Assembly: GCF_900111875.1 (NCBI RefSeq)
Contig: NZ_FOJU01000001.1
Location: 620,001 to 684,000, forward strand
Direction: 5' to 3'
DNA length: 64,000 nt
DNA from: Poseidonocella pacifica
GTDB lineage: Bacteria > Pseudomonadota > Alphaproteobacteria > Rhodobacterales > Rhodobacteraceae
The translations under genes and the position numbers were made by a program. Below, in pieces: positions 25,187 to 34,137 of this stretch (positions are counted from its first letter, which is position 1; the number at the start of each line of letters is the position of its first letter). A model generated the notes under the pieces. The model searched no databases. It saw nothing but the letters and a program-made list of their open reading frames with translations, and was not told the DNA's origin.

Positions 25187-25810
25187 ATGGCCGGTTTGCG
25201 CGAAAAACAGAAAGCGGCGCGGGAGACGCGTATCCTGCGGGCGGCCTCGTCGCAGTTTCGCCGTGAGGGATACCGCAAGGTGCGCATCGAAGATCTCGCC
25301 GAGGCGGCGGAGGTCTCTGTGGGGACGGTCTATAATTACTACCGCACCAAGGGCGACATCCTGATCGCGACAGTCGCCATGGAGGTCGAGGAGGTTCTTG
25401 CCGCTGGGGAGGGCATCGTCGCGGAGCCTCCCGACGGGGCGGAGGCCGCGTTGCTGGCGTTGATCTTTCAATACTACGACCATTCGCTCGAATACCTCTC
25501 CAAGGAGATGTGGCGCATGGCCATGGCCCTGTCGATCGAGGCGCCGGGCACGCCGAACGGTGTGCGCTACAGCGCACTCGACAGCAAACTTGCGGCGCAG
25601 GTCACCGACCTGATCGCCGCGTTGCAAGAGCGCGGCGAGGTGCGGGGCGATGTGGATGCGGGGCCGCTTGGCAGGGTCGTCTTCAACACGCTCAATCAGA
25701 TCTTCATCGACTTTGTCCGCGATGAGGCGATGCCGCTCCATGCCTTGCGCGAAACCCTTGCGGAGCAGATCCGCCCCCTGTCGCGGCTCATGTCCCCCGG
25801 CAAGACCTGA
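25187..25810 (+). CDS. TetR-family transcriptional regulator
   Basis: This 207-aa regulator has an N-terminal TetR helix-turn-helix at about residues 10-57 (ILRAASSQFRREGYRKVRIE, with recognition helix VSVGTVYNYYRTKGDIL). A helical ligand-binding domain follows. The ATG at 25187 is preceded by CAGGAG; a long upstream open frame is antisense to the binding-protein gene and is not real. It is divergent from importer operon 2 and upstream of the aminotransferase gene in the same direction. It probably represses one or both, with the imported amine or its product as ligand (inference). Confidence 0.87.
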   Translation: MAGLREKQKAARETRILRAASSQFRREGYRKVRIEDLAEAAEVSVGTVYNYYRTKGDILIATVAMEVEEVLAAGEGIVAEPPDGAEAALLALIFQYYDHSLEYLSKEMWRMAMALSIEAPGTPNGVRYSALDSKLAAQVTDLIAALQERGEVRGDVDAGPLGRVVFNTLNQIFIDFVRDEAMPLHALRETLAEQIRPLSRLMSPGKT

Positions 25811-25829
25811 CGCGGGCGACAGATCCGCG

Positions 25830-25857
25830 TTGACAGGCGGGGCGGGGCGAATAGGCT
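25830..25857 (+). promoter_or_regulatory. Promoter candidate for the aminotransferase gene
   Basis: TTGACA at 25830-25835 is a perfect -35 hexamer. TAGGCT at 25852-25857, 16 bases later, is a weak -10. It lies 37 bases before the aminotransferase ATG and after the TetR stop, suggesting the aminotransferase has its own promoter. Confidence 0.45.
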
Positions 25858-25893
25858 GCGCCGAACCACGCGCATCACAGGTCAGGACGCCCC

Positions 25894-27219
25894 ATGTCGC
25901 ACGTCTTTCCCCGCCATTGTCACAAAACCTTGCCCACGGCTTCGGGCGGTGATGGCTGCTATCTGATCGATTCAACTGGCAAGCGTTATCTTGACGGGTC
26001 GGGCGGTGCGGCGGTGTCCTGTCTGGGGCATTCCGATCCGCAGGTTCTGGATGCGATCCGTGATCAACTCGACCGGGTTGCCTTTGCCCATACCGGATTC
26101 TTCACCTCCGACCCTGCCGAGAGCCTTGCCGATCTTCTGATTGCCAACGCGCCGGGCGATCTGGATCGCGTCTATCTGGTGTCGGGCGGGTCCGAGGCGA
26201 CCGAAGCGGCGATCAAGCTGGCCCGGCAGTATTGGGTCGAGAAGGGTGAGCCGGAGCGCAAACACCTCATCGCCCGCAAGCAGAGCTATCACGGCAACAC
26301 CATCGGCGCGCTTTCGGCGGGGGGCAACGAATGGCGGCGCAAACAGTTCGGCCCGCTCCTGCTGGAGATGAGCCATATCGACCCGTGCTATGCCTATCGC
26401 AACCAGCGCGGTGGTGAGAGCGCGGAAACCTATGGCGTGCGCGCCGCCGATGCGCTGGAGACGGAGATCCTGCGGCTTGGCCCAGAAACGGTGATGGCCT
26501 TCATCGCAGAGCCGGTGGTGGGGGCCACCGCCGGGGCCGTTCCCGCCGCACCGGGCTATTTCAAGCGGATCCGAGAGATTTGTGACCGCCACGGGGTTCT
26601 GCTGATCCTTGATGAGGTGATGTGCGGTATGGGCCGGACCGGCACGCTCTTTGCCTGTGAGCAGGATGGGGTCGCCCCCGACATCGCCTGTATCGCCAAG
26701 GGTCTGGGCGCGGGGTATCAGCCTATCGGGGCCATGCTTTGCACCAGTGCGATCTATGAGGCCATCTCTCAAGGATCGGGATTCTTCCAGCACGGGCACA
26801 CCTATATGGGGCATCCGGTGGCCGCGGCCGCTGGTCACGCCGTACTGTCCGCCATTCTGGAGCGTGATCTTCTGGCCCGTGTCCAGACGCAGGGCGCGCT
26901 TCTTGACCGGCGCCTGCGAGAGGTTCTGGGCCCGCATCCCCACGTGGGTGATATTCGGGGGCGCGGCCTCTTTCGCGGGGTGGAGCTTGTGTCGGACCGG
27001 GAATCCAAAGCCCCCTTCGATCCCGCGCGCGGGTTGGCCGCCAAGATCAAATCGGCGGCGTTTGAGGCAGGGCTGATCTGTTACCCTATGTCAGGCACCA
27101 TCGACGGGCGTCAGGGCGATCACATCCTGCTTGCGCCGCCCTTCATCATCTCAGACGCCCAGATCGATGAATTGGTGGGCATCCTTTCCGGGGCCATCGA
27201 GACCGCTCTGGCGCACTGA
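25894..27219 (+). CDS. Class III pyridoxal-phosphate aminotransferase
   Basis: This 441-aa fold-type I enzyme has the substrate-side SGGSEATEAAIKLARQY motif, ILDEVMCGMGRTG (the Asp that contacts the PLP ring nitrogen) and the PLP lysine Lys269 in IAKGLGAGYQPIGA. Family members move amino groups from omega-amino acids, putrescine, taurine, beta-alanine and similar to pyruvate or 2-oxoglutarate. It is next to a TetR regulator and a polyamine-type importer with an MBL hydrolase. An amine catabolic module is the simplest reading. The precise amino donor cannot be read from the sequence. Confidence 0.88.
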   Translation: MSHVFPRHCHKTLPTASGGDGCYLIDSTGKRYLDGSGGAAVSCLGHSDPQVLDAIRDQLDRVAFAHTGFFTSDPAESLADLLIANAPGDLDRVYLVSGGSEATEAAIKLARQYWVEKGEPERKHLIARKQSYHGNTIGALSAGGNEWRRKQFGPLLLEMSHIDPCYAYRNQRGGESAETYGVRAADALETEILRLGPETVMAFIAEPVVGATAGAVPAAPGYFKRIREICDRHGVLLILDEVMCGMGRTGTLFACEQDGVAPDIACIAKGLGAGYQPIGAMLCTSAIYEAISQGSGFFQHGHTYMGHPVAAAAGHAVLSAILERDLLARVQTQGALLDRRLREVLGPHPHVGDIRGRGLFRGVELVSDRESKAPFDPARGLAAKIKSAAFEAGLICYPMSGTIDGRQGDHILLAPPFIISDAQIDELVGILSGAIETALAH

Positions 27220-27597
27220 ACGCGCCTGTCCCACCCTTTCGCGGTCCACCCGCACCGCGTCGCGAGGCGCGAAAATGGCGGCAACTTGGGCATCGATCAC
27301 AGGGTTTATCCCCCCATGTCCGGCGCAGTCCTGCGGCGCGACGAGGTGATCCGTTTGGGAAATCCCCGTCGCTGGAACCGGGCGCCCCTAAGCAGGCTGG
27401 AGCGCCTTGATCACGGCCCCGCCGAGGCCCGCCGGGCAAGGCTGTGTTAACAAAAGGGTAAATCTTCGTTGCAGGCCAGATTTCCCATGCTATCGTCGGA
27501 GTTGTGAAAACGCGTGGGGTTCACGGATCCGGGCTTGCACTGGATGGACACACTCGCCGAACCTGCGAGAACGCCGCGCGCAACCAGGGAGACTTTC
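27220..27597 (+). promoter_or_regulatory. Intergenic region upstream of the TAXI binding-protein gene
   Basis: These 378 bases hold no convincing gene; short open frames lack ribosome binding sites. A promoter candidate is TTGCAG (27469-27474), 16 bases, then TATCGT (27491-27496), about 100 bases before the ATG. A GC-rich stretch near 27415-27445 could hold the end of the upstream transcript. Confidence 0.45.
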
Positions 27598-28557
27598 ATG
27601 AAATTTCTAAAGCTGACCGCCCTTGCAGCCACTCTTGCAACCGGCGGCGCGGCCATGGCTCAGGACCAGTTCATCACCATCGGAACCGGCGGCCAAACCG
27701 GCGTTTACTTCGTCGTTGGCCAGTCGGTCTGTCGTCTGGTGAATCGCGGCTCCGCCGAGCATGGGCTCAAATGCACGGCCCCGTCGACGGGTGGTTCCAT
27801 CGCGAACATCAACGCGATCAAGGCCGGTGACATGGATATGGGCGTCGCACAGTCCGACTGGCAGTTCCATGCCTACAACGGCACCTCCCAGTTCGAGGGC
27901 AACAAGTTCGACGATCTGCGCGCTGTCTTCTCCGTACATGGGGAGCCGTTCAACGTGATCGCCCGTATGGACGCGGGGATCGAAACCTTCGAGGATCTCA
28001 AGGGCAAGCGCGTCAACATCGGCAACCCCGGCTCCGGCCAGCGGGCGACGATGGAAGTCGTGATGAACGCTCTTGGCTGGACCGAGGATGATTTCGCGCT
28101 CGCCTCCGAGCTCAAGCCTGCGGAGCAATCCGCCGCGCTCGGCGACAACAAGGTGGATGCGATCATCTACACCGTCGGTCACCCCGCCGGGTCGATCCAA
28201 GAAGCGACCACCACGGTCGATGCCAAGCTGATCCCCGTCGAGGGACCGGAGATCGACGCGCTCGTTTCCGAAAACCCCTACTACGCCTATGCCACCATCC
28301 CCGGCGGCATGTACAACGGCAACGACGAGGACGTGAAGACCTTCGGCGTGAAGGCAACCTTCGTGACCTCCGCTTCGGTGTCGGATGACGTGGTCTATAC
28401 CGTGGTCAAGGCCGTCTTTGATAACTTCAACCGTTTCAAAGGCTTGCACCCGGCATTTGCGAACCTCACCGAAGAAGAGATGATCTCGGGCGGGCTGTCC
28501 GCGCCGCTGCATCCCGGTGCGGAAAAGTACTACAAAGAGCAAGGCTGGCTCGAGTGA
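27598..28557 (+). CDS. TRAP transporter substrate-binding protein, TAXI family
   Basis: This 319-aa periplasmic binding protein has a Sec signal cut after GAAMA. TAXI-family features are FITIGTGGQTGVYFVVG at the mature N-terminus, STGGSIANINAIKAGDMDMG, and GKRVNIGNPGSGQRAT. TAXI proteins bind glutamate, glutamine or other carboxylates for TRAP transporters. The ATG at 27598 lies eight bases after GGGAGAC. It is followed by a stable hairpin and then the fused permease gene, the normal order. The substrate is unknown. Confidence 0.9.
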   Translation: MKFLKLTALAATLATGGAAMAQDQFITIGTGGQTGVYFVVGQSVCRLVNRGSAEHGLKCTAPSTGGSIANINAIKAGDMDMGVAQSDWQFHAYNGTSQFEGNKFDDLRAVFSVHGEPFNVIARMDAGIETFEDLKGKRVNIGNPGSGQRATMEVVMNALGWTEDDFALASELKPAEQSAALGDNKVDAIIYTVGHPAGSIQEATTTVDAKLIPVEGPEIDALVSENPYYAYATIPGGMYNGNDEDVKTFGVKATFVTSASVSDDVVYTVVKAVFDNFNRFKGLHPAFANLTEEEMISGGLSAPLHPGAEKYYKEQGWLE

Positions 28558-28587
28558 TCCTTCCCTTGGATTTCTGAGTCATTCCGG

Positions 28588-28607
28588 CGGGCCCTTCACG
28601 GGGCCCG
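28588..28607 (+). other. Stem-loop after the TAXI binding-protein gene
   Basis: CGGGCCC (28588-28594) and GGGCCCG (28601-28607) form a perfect 7-bp GC stem with loop TTCACG, followed by TCTCTCT. It lies 30 bases past the binding-protein stop and 179 bases before the permease start, consistent with partial termination that keeps binding protein in excess. Confidence 0.55.
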
Positions 28608-28786
28608 TCTCTCTGCCCCGCCGTTCGGTGCGGCACAGGTAATTTGCGGGCGGGTGCGTGTCGCCACCGACACGGCACAGGCCCAACCCAAGCCAAGACC
28701 CGAAAAACAGGGTCGGACATAACGACTGGACCTGCGACCGCGATACGCGGCGAACTGGACCCGGCGCCAACGATAGGGACGACAAG

Positions 28787-31513
28787 ATGAGTGACCAGAG
28801 CCAAGGCGGCAAGCTGAATCAGGCGGAGCTCGATGAGCTTGTAGCCTCCAGCGACACGGGCGGGCGCAGTCCCTCTGGCCCAGTCGGGGCGTTTATCCTC
28901 GTGGTGGCGCTGATATGGTCGCTGTTCCAGCTCTGGATCGCATCGCCGATCCCCTTCATGGTCGGCTGGGGCGTCTTCAACGACACCGAGGCGCGGTCCA
29001 TCCACCTCGCTTTTGCGCTGTTCCTCGCCTTCGCCGCCTATCCCGCGGTTCGATCTCCGGTCCAGCTTGTGCTGGCCATCGGCGTTCCCGCGCTTCTGAC
29101 ATTCCTCTTTATCTACGGCTCCAAGGAAGGGGTTCCCGTCTGGTGGATTCCGCTTCCCGGCATCGTTCTGGTGGGGGCGATCCTGCTCGGCTCCCCCAAG
29201 GATCGCATCCCGCCGTGGGAGTGGGCCCTTGCCATCATCGGGGCCTGCGCCGCGCTCTATCTCTATGTTTTCTATGACGGAATTGCAAACCGCGTCGGCG
29301 CGCCAATCCTACAGGATTACGTGGTCGCCGTGATCGGCCTGCTGATCCTGCTGGAGGCAACGCGCCGCTCGCTTGGTCCGGCCTTGATGATCGTCGCGAC
29401 GCTCTTTCTCGCCTATACGTTCCTTGGACCGCTCATGCCGGGGATCATCGCGCACAAGGGCAACAACCTGTCCGAAGTCGTCAATCACCAGTGGATCACC
29501 ACGGAGGGTGTGTTCGGCATCGCCCTTGGCGTTTCGACCTCCTTCGTCTTCCTCTTCGTTCTCTTCGGCTCGCTGCTCGATAAGGCGGGGGCGGGCAACT
29601 ACTTCATTCAGGTCGCCTTCTCGCTCATGGGGCACATGCGCGGCGGCCCGGCCAAGGCGGCGGTCGTCTCCTCGGCGATGACCGGTCTCATCTCGGGCTC
29701 TTCCATCGCCAACGTGGTGACCACCGGCACTTTCACAATCCCGCTGATGAAACGCGTGGGCTTCTCCTCCGAGAAGGCTGGCGCGGTCGAGGTGGCCTCT
29801 TCGGTCAATGGCCAGATCATGCCGCCCGTGATGGGCGCCGCGGCCTTCCTCATGGTCGAATACGTGGGCATCCCCTATTTCGACGTGGTCAAACACGCCT
29901 TTGTACCGGCCGTCATCTCCTACATCGCGCTGGTCTACATCGTGCACCTTGAGGCGATGAAAGCGGGCCTTGAGGGTCTGCCCCGGTCCTACACGCCCAA
30001 GCCCATCGTCCAGCGGCTCATCGGCATCGCTTTTGCGATCATCGTGATCTGTGTCGTGTCCTTCGCGGTCTATTACCTGATGGGATGGATCCGTCCGGCC
30101 TTTGGCTCTTCGGCGGGATATGTTGTCTTTGCCCTGCTGATCGCGGTCTATCTCGGGCTGCTCTGGATCGCTTCCCGCGAAACCGCGCTCGAGATGGAAG
30201 ACCCCAACGCGCCGGTCAAGGAATTGTCGCCTCCGGGCCCTGTTGTCCGGACCGGCCTGCACTTCATCCTGCCGGTCGTGGTGCTGGTCTGGGCGCTGAT
30301 GGTCGATCGTCTCAGCCCCGGCCTCTCGGCCTTCTGGGCCTCCGCCTTCATGATCTTCATCCTCGTGACACAGCGCCCGATCCTCGCGGTGATGCGCGGC
30401 GTCGGTGATACCGGCACCGCGTTCCGGGGGGGGCTCATCGACCTGCTCGACGGGCTTGTTTCCGGCGCGCGCAACATGATCGGGATCGGCATCGCCACGG
30501 CGACCGCCGGCATCATCGTCGGCGCCGTGTCCCAGACCGGGGTTGGCTCCGCGCTTGCGGATGTGGTGGAGGTGCTCTCCGGCGGCAACATCATGGCGAT
30601 TCTCGTGCTGACGGCGATCCTGTCGCTGATCCTCGGCATGGGCCTGCCCACGACGGCAAACTATATCGTCGTCTCCGCGCTTCTCGCCCCGGTCATCGTG
30701 ACATTGGGCCAGCAGAACGGCCTGATCGTGCCTCTCATCGCCGTACACCTCTTTGTCTTCTACTTCGGCATCATGGCGGATGTGACGCCGCCGGTCGGGC
30801 TTGCCTCCTTCGCGGCGGCGGCTGTTTCGGGGGGTGATCCCATCCGCACCGGTGTCGTGGCGTTCTTCTACTCGCTGCGGACTGCCGCGCTGCCGTTCCT
30901 CTTCATCTTCAACACAGAGCTTCTGCTGATCGGGGTGAATTGGTTCCAGGGCATTTTCGTCTTCATAGTGGCGACGGTGGCGATGCTGCTCTTTGCGGCC
31001 GCGACCCAAGGGTGGTTCCTGACGCGCAACCGGTTCTATGAAACGCTCGCGCTGTTGCTCGTGGCCTTTACGCTCTTCCGTCCGGGCTTCTGGATGGACA
31101 TGGTCGCGCCGCCCTATGACGTGATGCAACCGGCCCAGATCGAAGAGGCCATCATGATCGCGGACCCCGGCGAAACCCTGCGCCTACAGGTCAGCGGGCT
31201 CAACGCCATCGGGGAGCCGGTCAGCTTCACCGCGCTACTGCCCGTCGAGCAGGGAGAGACCGGGGAAGAGCGATTGCTCAATGCGGGGGTCGAGACGATC
31301 ATGAATGGCGATGCGGTCGTGATCGACAACGTGGCCTTCGGCTCCGTCGCCGCAGAGGCCGGGTTGGATTGGGATCAGACCATCGAAGAGGTCAAGGTGC
31401 CCAAGGACGCGCCGTCGAAATACTGGATGTTCATCCCCGCATTGCTGGTGCTGGCCGGTGTCATCATGCTCCAGCGGGGGCGCGCCGGGCGGCACGTCCC
31501 GCAAACGGCTTGA
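28787..31513 (+). CDS. TRAP transporter fused permease (4TM plus 12TM, TAXI-type)
   Basis: This 908-aa membrane protein fuses the small DctQ-like and large DctM-like TRAP subunits, as is usual for TAXI systems. The N-terminal soluble 45 residues precede about four helices (the small subunit). From about residue 180 the DctM-like body begins, with LISGSSIANVVTTGTFTIP and LILGMGLPTTANYIV hallmarks of the ion and substrate sites. After the last helices a C-terminal soluble stretch (about residues 770-880) resembles DUF3394, followed by a final helix. The start at 28787 has GGGACGAC upstream. It imports with sodium or protons. Confidence 0.92.
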   Translation: MSDQSQGGKLNQAELDELVASSDTGGRSPSGPVGAFILVVALIWSLFQLWIASPIPFMVGWGVFNDTEARSIHLAFALFLAFAAYPAVRSPVQLVLAIGVPALLTFLFIYGSKEGVPVWWIPLPGIVLVGAILLGSPKDRIPPWEWALAIIGACAALYLYVFYDGIANRVGAPILQDYVVAVIGLLILLEATRRSLGPALMIVATLFLAYTFLGPLMPGIIAHKGNNLSEVVNHQWITTEGVFGIALGVSTSFVFLFVLFGSLLDKAGAGNYFIQVAFSLMGHMRGGPAKAAVVSSAMTGLISGSSIANVVTTGTFTIPLMKRVGFSSEKAGAVEVASSVNGQIMPPVMGAAAFLMVEYVGIPYFDVVKHAFVPAVISYIALVYIVHLEAMKAGLEGLPRSYTPKPIVQRLIGIAFAIIVICVVSFAVYYLMGWIRPAFGSSAGYVVFALLIAVYLGLLWIASRETALEMEDPNAPVKELSPPGPVVRTGLHFILPVVVLVWALMVDRLSPGLSAFWASAFMIFILVTQRPILAVMRGVGDTGTAFRGGLIDLLDGLVSGARNMIGIGIATATAGIIVGAVSQTGVGSALADVVEVLSGGNIMAILVLTAILSLILGMGLPTTANYIVVSALLAPVIVTLGQQNGLIVPLIAVHLFVFYFGIMADVTPPVGLASFAAAAVSGGDPIRTGVVAFFYSLRTAALPFLFIFNTELLLIGVNWFQGIFVFIVATVAMLLFAAATQGWFLTRNRFYETLALLLVAFTLFRPGFWMDMVAPPYDVMQPAQIEEAIMIADPGETLRLQVSGLNAIGEPVSFTALLPVEQGETGEERLLNAGVETIMNGDAVVIDNVAFGSVAAEAGLDWDQTIEEVKVPKDAPSKYWMFIPALLVLAGVIMLQRGRAGRHVPQTA

Positions 31514-31526
31514 AGGAGGGACGAGG

Positions 31527-31952
31527 ATGTTCAACAAGATTTTGGTGCCCATCGACCTGAACCAGCCTGACAGTTGGGAAAAGGTTCTGCCCGCGGTCGA
31601 CGCGCTCGCCGGTCCCGAGGGGGAGGTTCACCTGCTCGCGGTGCTGCACGATCTCGGCTCCGCCATGGTCGGCAGCTATCTTCCCGACGGGTTTGAGCGG
31701 CACGCGGTAGAAACCGCCACCGCGCAGCTTGAGGCCTTTGTCGCCGAGCATTTCCCGAACAGGAGCAACGTCACGCCGCACCTGTCGCACGGGCATGTGC
31801 CGGAGGTGGTGCTCGCCACGGCCAAGAAGATCGGGGCCGATCTGATCGCCATGGCCTCGCATCCGCCCGACGGGTTTCGCACGTTCTTCGTGGGGTCCTA
31901 TGCCGACAAGATCGTCCACCACGCGCCGATGCCGGTGCTGGTGATGCGCTAG
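31527..31952 (+). CDS. Universal stress protein, TRAP-associated (TeaD-like)
   Basis: This 141-aa UspA-domain protein begins with FNKILVPIDLNQPD. It has the C-terminal nucleotide-binding region around ADLIAMASHPPDGFRTFFVGSYADKIVHHAPMPVLVM; the usual G-x2-G-x9-G-S/T motif is loosened. USP proteins next to TRAP operons, such as TeaD, regulate transport activity and bind ATP. Start ATG at 31527 follows GGAGGGACGAGG, 13 bases after the permease stop. It is the third gene of this TRAP operon. Confidence 0.85.
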   Translation: MFNKILVPIDLNQPDSWEKVLPAVDALAGPEGEVHLLAVLHDLGSAMVGSYLPDGFERHAVETATAQLEAFVAEHFPNRSNVTPHLSHGHVPEVVLATAKKIGADLIAMASHPPDGFRTFFVGSYADKIVHHAPMPVLVMR

Positions 31953-31954
31953 GT

Positions 31955-32488
31955 TCAGAAGAACTCGATATCGTCCTCTGGGGGCTTCGGCTTCGGGACG
32001 GAGATTTCTTCGCGGATCTGATTGGAGGTGAGGCGCTGCTGCGCCTTGCCGCTCGTGGGCCAGAACCGGATTTCCCGCGCCATGCGCCCGCCGGTATCCG
32101 AGCTGTCCACCGGAATACCCTCTGCGGCCAGAAACGCTCGGACAAACTCGGCATTCTTGAGCCCGATACCCGAGGCATGGCTCAGCATCTGAGAGCCGCC
32201 AAAGATCTTGGCCCGCAAGGATGATTTGCGCGCCCCGAGTTTCAGCAGATCGTTGATCAAAAGCTCCATCGCGTTGACGCCATGCGCCGCCGAGGTCCGG
32301 TCGGTCGAGGGGTTCGCGGGCAGGATGATGTGGTTCAATCCACCGACACCGCGATCAGGATCCCACAGACAGGCAGAGACGCAAGACCCCAGTGTGGTCG
32401 CGATCACCACATCCGTATCACCGGAGACAGCAAGATCCCCTTGTCGGACATAGACAGTCTTGGGGCGCGTATCCGGCATGTTGATCAT
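31955..32488 (-). CDS. cheD: CheD chemoreceptor glutamine deamidase
   Basis: This 177-aa protein has the CheD catalytic elements: the Thr-rich TTLGSCVSACLWD with Cys36, and GGLNHIILP with His53. CheD deamidates Gln residues of methyl-accepting chemotaxis proteins in the cytoplasm. GGRMAREIRFWP and the FGGSQML region also match the family. No cheA, cheW, cheY or receptor gene is in the window, so it is a solitary cheD between a TRAP operon and moaA. The ATG at 32488 has GGGGAG upstream; an ATG three codons later is possible. Confidence 0.87.
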   Translation of the reverse strand: MINMPDTRPKTVYVRQGDLAVSGDTDVVIATTLGSCVSACLWDPDRGVGGLNHIILPANPSTDRTSAAHGVNAMELLINDLLKLGARKSSLRAKIFGGSQMLSHASGIGLKNAEFVRAFLAAEGIPVDSSDTGGRMAREIRFWPTSGKAQQRLTSNQIREEISVPKPKPPEDDIEFF

Positions 32489-32591
32489 CTGGCTGGCTCC
32501 CCTGGGTGCGTCGGCTAGAGGCCACCCTAGGGAGGAAAGGGTGAATCTCGCGTAAAGGAGCAGCCGAAAATCTGGGCAAGATCCGCGCGGC

Positions 32592-33599
32592 CTAGCCCCC
32601 GGTATGGCTCATGTGGCGCGAAACGCGGCCATCCACCGTCTGGCGCGAATAGTCGAAATCGTGCCCCTTGGGCTTGAGCCGGATCGCGGCACGGATCGCC
32701 TCTTCGAGCGGCGCATCGTCATGAGGAAAGTTGCGCAAGGCAGGGCGCAGATCGGCCATGTCCTCTTGCCCCAAACACATGAAAAGCTCCCCGGTACAGG
32801 TCAGCCGGACACGGTTGCAGCTTTCACAGAAATTATGCGTAAGCGGCGTGATGAACCCGATTTTCTGGCCCGTCTCCTCCAGCCGCACATAGCGCGCCGG
32901 CCCGCCCGTCCGTTCGCTCAGTTCGGTCAGCGTATAGTGTTGCCGTAAGGTGCCGCGCAGATCTTCCAGCGACCAGTATTGCCCGATGCGGCTTTCGTTG
33001 CCGATATCGCCCATGGGCATCACTTCGATCCAGGTCAGATCCATGTCCCGCGCGGCGCACCATTCGGTGATGGAGAAAAGCTCATCTTCGTTGAAGCCTT
33101 TCAGCGCCACGGCGTTCAACTTGACCCGAAGCCCGGCCTTTTGCGCCGCATCGATTCCCTTGAGCACCTGTGGCAACCGGCCCCAGCGGGTGACTTCGGC
33201 GAATTTCTCCTCGTCGAGCGTGTCGAGCGAGACATTCACCCGGCGCACCCCGGCAGCATAGAGATCGTCGGCAAAGCGCGAAAGCTGCGAGCCATTGGTG
33301 GTCAGCGTCAATTCCTTGAGCGCGCCGCTCTCGAGATGGCGGCTCATCGCGTCGAAGAAAGTCATGATCCCGCGCCGCACCAGAGGTTCCCCCCCGGTAA
33401 TCCGCAGCTTCTGGACCCCCATCCGCACAAAGGCCGAACACATCCGGTCAAGCTCTTCGAGGGTCAGCAATTCCTTCTTGGGCAAGAAGGTCATGTTCTC
33501 TGACATGCAATAAACGCAGCGGAAATCGCAGCGGTCCGTGACGGAGACGCGGAGATAATCGATGGCGCGTGCGAACGGGTCAATGAGGGGTGCTGTCAT
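32592..33599 (-). CDS. moaA: GTP 3',8-cyclase (molybdenum cofactor biosynthesis)
   Basis: This 335-aa radical SAM enzyme performs the first step of molybdopterin synthesis, GTP to 3',8-cyclo-7,8-dihydro-GTP. The N-terminal [4Fe-4S]-SAM motif is CDFRCVYC. The C-terminal cluster cysteines are in [18 protein letters not shown]. The C-terminal Gly-Gly of MoaA is present (HTGG at the end). Length matches the family. The ATG at 33599 is preferred; a TTG nine bases upstream is also in frame. No other moa, mob or moe genes are adjacent. Confidence 0.95.
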   Translation of the reverse strand: MTAPLIDPFARAIDYLRVSVTDRCDFRCVYCMSENMTFLPKKELLTLEELDRMCSAFVRMGVQKLRITGGEPLVRRGIMTFFDAMSRHLESGALKELTLTTNGSQLSRFADDLYAAGVRRVNVSLDTLDEEKFAEVTRWGRLPQVLKGIDAAQKAGLRVKLNAVALKGFNEDELFSITEWCAARDMDLTWIEVMPMGDIGNESRIGQYWSLEDLRGTLRQHYTLTELSERTGGPARYVRLEETGQKIGFITPLTHNFCESCNRVRLTCTGELFMCLGQEDMADLRPALRNFPHDDAPLEEAIRAAIRLKPKGHDFDYSRQTVDGRVSRHMSHTGG

Positions 33600-33684
33600 G
33601 GGACTCAAACTAGGGCTTCACGAGAGCGGGAACAAGCCCGGACCGCGATTGCCGGGGCGGGCAGGGCGCACTAGATTGCGCCGC

Positions 33685-34137
33685 ATGAACAGATATCTAT
33701 GGCTCACGCTCCCGCTCATCCTCTCCTCCTGCACGGCGGCGATGACCCCGCAAACAGCAGTGATGCCCCGCGCCGAGATGCCCAAATCCGATGTGCCGCC
33801 TCCGCCGGAGACGGCCCGGACCGTCGCGGAATACGACACCACCAGTTCGGAGCAACGCGCCAAGGCCAAGGCGGGCGGCGGCGGGGCGACCTCGCTGGGG
33901 CGCACGATTGCCTCCCTCGGCAGCCCCTCTGTCCCCGGCATCTGGATGAAAACCCCGCTTGTGTCCTCCATCCAGCAGGGGGCCGTGCTCTATCCCCAAA
34001 CCGGAGAGCGTGTGCGGTTGGAATTGCGCCCCGCAGGCACGGAAGCGGGCGCGGGCAGCCAGCTTTCGCTTGCGGCGATGCGGCTTCTTGGCGCGCCGCT
34101 CACCGGATTGCCGGAGGTGGAGGTCTTCGCCGACTAG
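33685..34137 (+). CDS. Conserved lipoprotein of unknown function
   Basis: This 150-aa protein has an N-terminal lipoprotein signal, MNRYLWLTLPLILSSC, with the lipobox LSSC. A Pro/Ala-rich linker is followed by a compact C-terminal part with IASLGSPSVPGIWMKTPLVSS, a stretch I associate with small roseobacter lipoproteins that are sometimes misannotated as D-galactarate dehydratase. No catalytic residues are recognisable. The start is the ATG directly before the signal peptide; upstream in-frame ATGs overlap moaA. It is convergent with the membrane-protein gene, sharing CTAG. Confidence 0.7.
   Translation: MNRYLWLTLPLILSSCTAAMTPQTAVMPRAEMPKSDVPPPPETARTVAEYDTTSSEQRAKAKAGGGGATSLGRTIASLGSPSVPGIWMKTPLVSSIQQGAVLYPQTGERVRLELRPAGTEAGAGSQLSLAAMRLLGAPLTGLPEVEVFAD

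Noticed and set aside
29309-31129. Long open frame on the minus strand antisense to the TRAP permease gene
   Set aside because: Composition is Arg/His/Asp-rich, has no family motif, and mirrors the high-GC coding strand of the permease; it is a shadow.
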